From contig JAWUYB010000011.1 in NCBI GenBank assembly GCA_034111025.1, positions 1-16,139 on the forward strand: a stretch of DNA of 16,139 bases, written 5' to 3'. The notes under the pieces are model-generated. The model searched no databases and was not told where the DNA came from. It was given only the letters and a program-made list of their open reading frames with translations. The position numbers were made by a program, and so were the translations under genes. This DNA comes from CAJXJP01 sp034111025 (GTDB lineage: Bacteria > Patescibacteriota > Gracilibacteria > BD1-5 > UBA6164). This document shows, piece by piece, positions 7,785-13,266 of the stretch. Within the stretch, counting starts at the first letter, position 1, and each line of letters opens with the position of its first letter.

Positions 7785-8759
7785 CTATATTTCAAATTTT
7801 CAAACAGCTGTTTCACAACCATTCCAGAATATATCTATATTTGACTTATCAAATAGAATATCTTCTGGTTCTAGTATATCAGGATATCCAACCCACATTA
7901 CTGGACCATAAAAATTTCCAGATTTAGCTTCTTTATCCATGGTTGCTCTAATAATACCCGTAGCACCATCTTCCGCTGATTGTGCTTGATTCATAAACTC
8001 TCAACTCGCATCCATTCATCCGGCTTTTTCAGTAATTATCTGTAAATTAGTTTTTGCAAGACCAGGATGAGCCAAAACAGGTATTATATGATTTATATTA
8101 GCTTCTTGTAATTTATTTTTGAGTGCATACGTAAATACAGCATTTGCGAGTTTACTTTGATGGTATCGTTCCCATCTTGGACCTCGAAATCCTTGAGGGG
8201 CATCATCTGCTTCGTCTCCTCCTAAATTTCACCCATTTTTTTCGAAGTATTTCATTTCAAGTGGGCCTCATAATCTTGCCATCGAGCTATGATTTATAAT
8301 TCTAGCCCCGCTACTTTTTTTCAGGAGAGGAAATAGTTCTTTCGTGATGAAAAAATGAGAGATAATATTTGTCTGCATTTGTATATCGTATCCATCGATG
8401 GTTGCCTGGTCTTTAAGAGCCATAACCCCAGCATTATTCACTAATACGTCTATGATATCATATTTTGATTTTATAATATCTATAGCTGTTCGTACACTTT
8501 CAAGGTCTTGCAGATCACAATCAATCGCATCAAATTTTCCCCCTGGTAGTGATTTTTGTAAATCCTTAAGAGAATTTCGAGATCTTTCACTTTTGCGGTT
8601 TAATAGAATAATAGTGGCTCCCTTTTTGGCTAGTTCACTGGCGCATACAAAGCCTGTTCCACTTGTTGTCCCAGTAATGACTACGGTTTTATGAGTCATA
8701 TCTTGACCATGATTTTTTATAACCTCTTCGAGGTAGAGCGTTGGTATTTTATGTGTCAT
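7785..8759 (-). CDS. SDR-family oxidoreductase (retinol dehydrogenase/WWOX-like branch)
   Basis: 324 residues from ATG 8759. SDR motifs: TGTTSGTG (29-36, the usual Ile replaced by Thr35), NNAGV (108-112), NHSS (156-159) with the catalytic Ser, and YHQSK with Tyr about 199 and Lys about 203. The long insertion between Ser and Tyr (MKYFEKNGGNLGGDEADD) and the AHPG motif after the active site resemble the extended retinol dehydrogenase/protochlorophyllide reductase-like group rather than the enzyme at 6761-7594. ATG 8699 begins a second MTHK exactly 20 codons in, right before the first beta strand (TVVITG), and could be the true start; AATAAAA lies four bases before the outer ATG and favours that one. 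It is a single-gene transcript with its own terminator. The substrate is unknown, probably a lipid-like alcohol or ketone. Confidence 0.9.
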
Positions 8760-8880
8760 AGTTTTTTATTAAAGTAATATATTAATGTTTCTTATAATAG
8801 TATCGCTATATTTTTTTTAAAATCAATGCTTTTTTCACTATATAGAACAGTAAATAACTTCATTTTTTTCTTAAAATAAT

Positions 8881-10092
8881 TTACTTCTTAGTCAGTATTT
8901 TTCATAAAATTATAGGATTTATCACGAGTGAAAAGATAATGATTATAAAAGCGAGTGAGAGAAAGAATCCCTTATATTCAAAACTTTCTGGAAGCAGAAG
9001 AATAAGAGCAACTGATACAGATCCTCTTGAACCCGCTAGATGTAGAAGTGTAAAATCAAAAAATGAAAACTTTTCTCCATCGATACGTAAGAATGGAAGG
9101 AGAATTCACAGTGCAACGGCTCTTGCAAATATTAGTATCCCAAATGCAAGGACTATGAATGTGAAATCAATGTCTGTAAAATTCGTCTGAGAGATAAATC
9201 AGGATCAAAGTACAAAGAAGAGGATCGCGTTGGCAATATATTCTATGTATTCCCAGATATCTCAGTGGATGTGCTTATTATGATTATCTTCATCTGGTTT
9301 ATATCCATATGAAAGTGCAGCTGCAAATACAGCAATTATTCCAGATGCATGGAGTGACTCTGCAAGTGCAAAACTCGAGAATGCGAGAAGGATTGTCATA
9401 TTTATACTGAGCGTAAAGTGCTCTTCGTGCCAAGTTTTGAGTATATATCTTGTAAATCTACCTAAAAATACTCAGATAAATATCGCTACTACGATATGAA
9501 AGAGAAACTCATAACTACTCTTGAGAATTTCAAAATCATGTCCTTCAAAAAGTATCAGGGCAAGGATTCCAAAAACGGTTACGACAAAACCATCGTTGAG
9601 AATAGACTCCCCTTCTATGAGGAGCTTCTTAGATTCAGGAATATCTTTATTTTTTGAGAGAATTGCTCCTACTGCTAAGGGGTCTGTCGCAGAAATAATT
9701 GCTCCAAACAATAGTCCTACAAGAAAAGGAATATGAAAAAGAAAAAATAAAACTCCTGCAATAGAAAGCATACTCACAACTACTCATAAGCTCGCAAGTA
9801 TACTTGTAGAGAATAGGACCTTTCGAAAATGAAAAAGGCAAATTTTCTGACTGGCAGCAAATATCAAAACCGGTACAAAAAGATGAAGTATAAGAGAAGG
9901 TTCAATCTCAAGTTCCGGTAATTGGAAGAGGATAATACGCTGCTGTGAAACGCCATAGAGAATACCAAATAAGAGCATCCAAATAACATCAGGAATGAGA
10001 GGAGTTTTTTTACTATAGTGAGAAATACTACTAAAAAGCAGCATTCCGACAACTATAAATACAATACTCTCTAGACTAAATACTTCTGTCAT
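8881..10092 (-). CDS. Cation/proton antiporter, CPA1 family (NhaP-like)
   Basis: 403 residues, almost entirely hydrophobic with about 11-12 membrane helices, the usual CPA1 core without a large C-terminal regulatory domain. Key motifs: GAIISATDPLAVGAIL (130-145, the ATDP unwound helix of the ion site), EGESILNDG (160-168, with the Asn-Asp pair of electroneutral Na+/H+ exchangers), and late HLAGSRGSVSVAL with the conserved Arg of the family. It should exchange Na+ (or K+) for H+ across the cytoplasmic membrane, for pH and sodium homeostasis. Read with TGA=Gly it is continuous; four or more glycines are TGA. The start is ATG 10092, right at the beginning of the first helix. It stands alone between intergenic gaps; no clear promoter or terminator is seen. 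Confidence 0.92.
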
Positions 10093-10327
10093 TTGATCTT
10101 TTTAAAAAATATTTGATGATACTCTAAGCCTTGAAATATAAATTTTGCTATTAAAGATATATGTCTGAATCTGAGAAAATACTTATGGATTTCCCGAAGA
10201 AAAGAGTCTTTCATCGAGCTGAATATATGCAGATCAAAAATTTACCATAGAGAAAAATCGAATTATAAATATTATGTTTCTATAATATCTTTTGGTGAAT
10301 GAATTGCAAAAAAAAAATATTTTAAAC
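10093..10327. other. Intergenic region upstream of the antiporter
   Basis: No recognisable gene. Two short frames (plus 10161-10250, beginning MSESEKILMDF; minus about 10215-10080, beginning MKDSFLREIHKYF and overlapping the antiporter start) lack any family resemblance. The antiporter promoter should lie here, but no convincing hexamer pair stands out. Confidence 0.4.
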
Positions 10328-10560
10328 CTGGGATCAAACATCATTTATTGAACAAAAAATGCACCAAATTTTTTTTTTAAATTCGAAAGCATACTTTACA
10401 TAATTCGAGTAATTCAGCTAGCCCAATATGAGAATTACATGTAAAGCTGATTGTCTTAATCTCATTATTATCATATTTTTTTTATTGTAACATGGTAGCA
10501 ATTGAAGTCAGATCAGCTTCATCTAATTCTCGATTTCATAAATGTAATGATTCATTTTCA
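10328..10560 (-). pseudogene. Decayed partial copy of the LRR-like gene at 12486-13163
   Basis: The minus strand aligns with the part of the downstream LRR-like gene at about 12625-12860. ATAATTCGAGTAATTC is identical in both (10400-10415 and 12691-12706), and coding matches include NENESLHL versus NENNTLHL, then ELDEADLTSIATMLQ versus DLGEADIVSIVTMLQ, and YDNNEIKTISFTCNSHIG versus YDNKSIKSISFSYNSDIG. TAA stops interrupt it (one after TMLQ, one near 10380), a segment of the second repeat is missing, and the N-terminal half including the signal peptide is absent. Similarity stops at about 10560, inside the hairpin at 10546-10579. It is a dead paralogue left by a duplication about 2.3 kb away. 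Confidence 0.75.
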
Positions 10561-10584
10561 TTCATTAAAATGAATCATTTTTTT
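10546..10584 (+). terminator. Strong hairpin with T run, orphan plus-strand terminator
   Basis: AATGATTCATTTT (10546-10558) pairs perfectly with AAAATGAATCATT (10567-10579) around CATTCATT, followed on the plus strand by a run of T to 10584. No plus-strand gene is visible upstream, so what it terminates is unclear. It may insulate the DUF2721 promoter at 10642. Confidence 0.55.
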
Positions 10585-10641
10585 ATATTATCTTTGAAAA
10601 ATTTTTATATATACCAGTTAAATATGAATATCAAAAACAAA

Positions 10642-10669
10642 TTGAAACAATCCTTTTTTCCTGTATACT
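10642..10669 (+). promoter_or_regulatory. Candidate promoter of the DUF2721 gene
   Basis: TTGAAA (10642-10647), 16 bases, then TATACT (10664-10669) predict initiation near 10676, about 24 bases before the ATG at 10700. Confidence 0.5.
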
Positions 10670-10699
10670 TAAAAAAAATATATTCTAAACATTCTATAT

Positions 10700-11113
10700 A
10701 TGTCTGATTTATCTCTTGCCATTATACCTCTCACCATAGTACCATGAGTTGCTCTTATATTATCATCCTCAGCTGCACGTTTTAATGTGGTCGCAGGACA
10801 AATTAATAAGCTTTATTTATCGCAAGAAAAACATGATAGTTATATAATCAAACATCAGTTACTCAGATCACGATTATTTACAAACATATTAATTTGCTTG
10901 TATCTTGCTCTGTTTTCTCTCCTATTATCAAGCCTCATAGGTATAATAAATACTTCTGTTTTTGAAAAATTTATACATTTTGAATTTATCATAATCATAC
11001 TATTCTCCATAGGAATATTTTTTGCACTCTCGGCTGTAATATTACTCGTCATCGAAGCTACTATTATACGAAAAGTTATTCGTAAAAAAATAGAACTCAT
11101 TAGAAAACAATAA
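10700..11113 (+). CDS. DUF2721-like membrane protein
   Basis: 137 residues from ATG 10700. One TGA codon (Gly17 in IVPGVALIL) lies in the first helix. The opening IIPLTIVPGVALILSSSAARFNVVAGQINKLY follows the DUF2721 pattern: a first helix beginning with a Pro-containing segment, then a short R-N-V...R-I/Q-I-R-type signature. A charged stretch (SQEKHDSYIIKHQLLRSRL) and two long helices follow (about 60-85 LFTNILICLYLALFSLL and 95-118 FIIIILFSIGIFFALSA), with a basic tail IRKKIELIRKQ. The length fits the family. Its function is unknown in any organism I know of; it is an integral membrane protein. It is a single-gene unit with its own promoter, and the only intact gene between 10.1 and 12.4 kb. 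Confidence 0.72.
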
Positions 11114-11183
11114 TAAGTATCAAAAAAACAATAGCTTAAAATAAGTTAAAAGTATCTTATTATCATGTTAATTAATAAATAAT

Positions 11184-11291
11184 ATGCAAAAAAACTGTGC
11201 TAAATGTAGAAATCAAGATATAAAATTAAACTGAAAAAATATTCAATTAAAACAAAAATATAAGTGTAAAATTGGGTTATATTTTTGTTAG
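11184..11291 (+). pseudogene. Transposase N-terminal zinc-ribbon stub
   Basis: 35 codons beginning MQKNCAKCRNQDIKLNGKN and continuing KQKYKCK before the stop. CxxC (5-8), the NGK turn and KYKCK are the hallmark of the N-terminal zinc ribbon of IS1/IS1595-type transposases (consensus C-P-x-C...NG...YKCK-x-C-G-x-x-F). The fourth Cys is lost: CKIGLYF stands where CKNCGLYF is expected, consistent with a small deletion. No catalytic domain follows. It is a relic, not a working insertion sequence; no terminal repeats were found. Confidence 0.5.
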
Positions 11292-11381
11292 TTTTTTTAT
11301 TCACATTTTTTAGCTCCTCTATATTTAAATGAATCTAGTTAAAACTTTAATTTGTAAAAAATGATGGAACTTAGTGAACCT

Positions 11382-11400
11382 TATTAGAACTGAGATTGAG
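11382..11400 (+). repeat. 19-bp direct repeat, left copy (right copy 12374-12392)
   Basis: TATTAGAACTGAGATTGAG is identical at both sites, 992 bases apart, and weaker similarity continues for a few bases on each side (GAAC before, TTT after). In one frame both read LIRTEIE or RIRTEIE near a stop codon. The copies may be the tails of two related recombinase genes, or the ends of an inserted segment. Confidence 0.75.
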
Positions 11401-11427
11401 ACCTTTCAATAACTCTAGAAATAATTT

Positions 11428-11823
11428 TTATGAATTACTATTCACATAATTACCTACCATTTTAGCAAAGTTTTCATATTCATCCTGATATACGAAATGT
11501 CCTCTATTTTCAAATATTTTTAGCTCACTATTTGGTATTTTTTTAGCATCATCTGAAAATATTATAGCATCGTGTTTTCACCAGAATACTTTTGTAGGAA
11601 CTTTTATTTCACTCAGCATAGCATCAATAGATGGAAGGTTTTTTGCATATCTTTGGAACCACTTTATATTGTTACCTACCTTTCCTTTATACGAATTCTT
11701 AAAATCTGAAATTTCATATTTATTTGCAACATACTTAATGTTACAAATATTAGTTCCTGAAACTATGAGTGGACCACTTCATACTATAGTAAATACCAAT
11801 CTCCAGAATCTTGACCCTGTCAT
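11428..11823 (-). pseudogene. C-terminal half of an alpha/beta hydrolase, truncated
   Basis: 131 codons from ATG 11823 to TAA 11428. The product matches the second half of an alpha/beta hydrolase: a cap-like helical segment (KWFQRYAKNLPSIDAML), then the strand-loop IKVPTKVFWGKHDAII with the acid-residue Asp of the triad, then LKIFENRGHFVYQDEYENF with the catalytic His. The Gly in VFWGKHD is a TGA codon. The first half, with the oxyanion hole and the Gly-x-Ser-x-Gly nucleophile elbow, is missing; a complete enzyme would be about 260-290 residues. The break at about 11820-11845 coincides with recombinase-like sequence on the other strand, so an insertion or rearrangement probably removed the N-terminus. 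The fragment cannot be an active hydrolase. Confidence 0.75.
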
Positions 11824-12407
11824 TTTTCAAAAAACCTGAGCTAATTATTAAAGAATTTTTAAATAAAAACAAACAAGAAGATAAAAGTATTAAATATAAA
11901 AAAGAAATAGAAGAAAATAATGTACAAATAAAAAAATCATATAGTAATGTTGAGATACTATTTGATATAGTTTCTTGATAAAACAAATTCAAAATTCAAA
12001 GAAATAATTGAGGATAAAATAACAAATTATAAGACATATATTGAAAATTTGGAAAAGAAAAATATTGAAATAAAAAATCTATTATTGAATCAATCTCAAG
12101 TCATTAAAGATACTCAAGATTTTGAAAAATATATCGAAAGATATAAAGGGAAAAATATCTATAAAATTTCACTAGAAGAAAGAATAATAGTACTTGATAA
12201 GATTATAAAAGAAATAGTTGTATTTAATGACGATGTACAAGTTGTTTTCCTTTTTAAGGATATAAAACAAAGATAGTGATGATGATTCAACTATAGACAT
12301 AAAAAAAACAGTAAATCTTCAAAATGAAAATTTACCGGCTGGTGTTTTTGAAATGGTAGAGTATTGTAGAACGTATTAGAACTGAGATTGAGGAGTTTGA
12401 TATATAA
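11815..12407 (+). pseudogene. Broken C-terminal part of a large serine recombinase (probable)
   Basis: Three or four frames must be joined. The first, about 11815-11980, reads FFKKPELIIKEFLNKNKQ and ends after EILFDIVSG. The second, from about 11974 to TAG 12276, holds KFKEIIEDKI, a Lys/Glu/Asn coiled coil, then ISLEERIIVLDKIIKEIVVF and VQVVFLF. The third, from about 12260, is DSDDDSTIDIKKTV then LPAGVFEMVE. A last shift gives ERIRTEIEEFDI and TAA 12407. The pattern of a coiled coil, then 's-x-E-E-R-x-x-x-L-x-x-I-I-x-x-I-x-V-x-x-x-x-V-x-x-x-F', is typical of the C-terminus of large serine recombinases (site-specific integrases of mobile elements). The catalytic resolvase domain and the zinc ribbon are absent. 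At least three frameshifts show that it is dead. Confidence 0.5.
12374..12392 (+). repeat. 19-bp direct repeat, right copy (left copy 11382-11400)
   Basis: Identical to the left copy. Here it encodes the tail IRTEIE of the broken recombinase just before TAA 12407. Confidence 0.75.
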
Positions 12408-12447
12408 GCTCTCTATAAAATGTTTTAAAAAGACTGATTCTTATAGA

Positions 12448-12474
12448 AAATCTATAAATAAAAGTTATAGATTT
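12448..12474. terminator. Hairpin between recombinase relic and LRR-like gene
   Basis: AAATCTATAA and TTATAGATTT form a 10-pair stem around a 7-base loop, with T-rich flanks on both strands. It lies 12 bases after the minus-strand stop at 12486 and 41 bases after the plus-strand relic. The stem is AT-rich, so its strength is modest. Confidence 0.5.
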
Positions 12475-12485
12475 ATTTTCTTAAA

Positions 12486-13163
12486 TTAAATAATTATCAT
12501 AATATAGGGATTTTGTTTTTTAAAAATATTAAACTGCTGTTTTAAATCTTCCGAGAAATTATTTTGTTCTATACATATCATTTGTAAATTTGAAGCTGTT
12601 TTCATCCATTTTAGTATTTCTTGGCCTCAGGCATCATTTATTCAACAAGCAACACATCCAATTTCTTTTACATTTGTAGGCATACTTTGTATAATTCGAG
12701 TAATTCCACTATCTCCAATATCAGAATTATAGCTAAAACTTATTGATTTAATACTCTTATTATCATATTTTAGTTGTTGCAGCATAGTGACAATGGAGAC
12801 AATATCAGCTTCGCCTAAGTCTCGACTTCGTAAATGTAATGTATTATTTTCATTGAGTATAAATGGATTTGATAGTGCTATGTTTGGTATGATTTCATCA
12901 TCTTTTTTTTCCATAATCTTGTTTATATATTTAGAAAGTTGCCCTAGTAAATAAGAGAATCTTTCTTGGTCTTTGTATTTTTCTTGAGTTTTTGAGAGAT
13001 TTTCACGAGCTTTCTGAATTCTTATAGGATCTTCCTGATAAATAAAGTCTAGCCTCTCATACATCCTCTGTAATATAACGGTATCACTTTGAGGCAAATT
13101 ATAGGCAAAAGTTGTAGTTATGAGAAGAAGAAAGCCTACTCATCACAAGAGTATTTTTTTCAT
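12486..13163 (-). CDS. Secreted leucine-rich-repeat-like protein
   Basis: 225 residues from ATG 13163. A signal peptide (MKKILLGGVGFLLLITTTFA) with cleavage likely after TFA is followed by a charged helical region (about 25-90: RMYERLDFIYQEDPIRIQKA and a Lys/Glu coiled coil). From about 105 come units resembling ribonuclease-inhibitor-type LRRs: LHLRSRDLGEADIVSIVTML, then IKSISFSYNSDIGDSGITRII, then VKEIGCVACGINDAGGQEIL and LQMICIEQNNFSEDL. The L-x-L-x-x-N/D and 'I-G-D-S-G/N-D-A-G' spacing supports the call. Cys pairs in the third unit could form a disulfide outside the cell. AATAAAA lies five bases before the ATG. A damaged paralogue sits at 10328-10560. It is probably an exported interaction protein; the partner is unknown. 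Confidence 0.72.
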
Positions 13164-13185
13164 AGTATTTTTATTAAAAAGCTGG

Positions 13186-13213
13186 AATTTATTTTTTATC
13201 TTTACATTTGCAA
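13186..13213 (-). promoter_or_regulatory. Candidate promoter of the LRR-like gene
   Basis: On the minus strand TTGCAA (13213-13208), 16 bases, TAAATT (13191-13186), giving a short leader before ATG 13163. The -10 is weak. Confidence 0.3.
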
Positions 13214-13266
13214 TGGTGAAACTTAACGATCCTTGTTATTACTGAAATAAAGTTATATCAATAGTC

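Noticed and set aside
8398..9190. Plus-strand frames at 8398-8694 and 8939-9190
   Set aside because: They are antisense shadows of the second SDR and of the antiporter, whose minus frames carry full family motifs.
10161..10250. Short plus-strand frame starting MSESEKILMDF
   Set aside because: Only 29 codons, no ribosome-binding or promoter signal and no recognisable family.
10492..10707. Plus-strand 71-codon frame
   Set aside because: It runs across the LRR pseudogene, the terminator hairpin and the DUF2721 promoter; composition is that of AT-rich non-coding DNA.
11750..11992. Minus-strand 80-codon frame across the hydrolase/recombinase junction
   Set aside because: It spans the junction in a frame different from the hydrolase and reads as antisense of the recombinase coiled coil.
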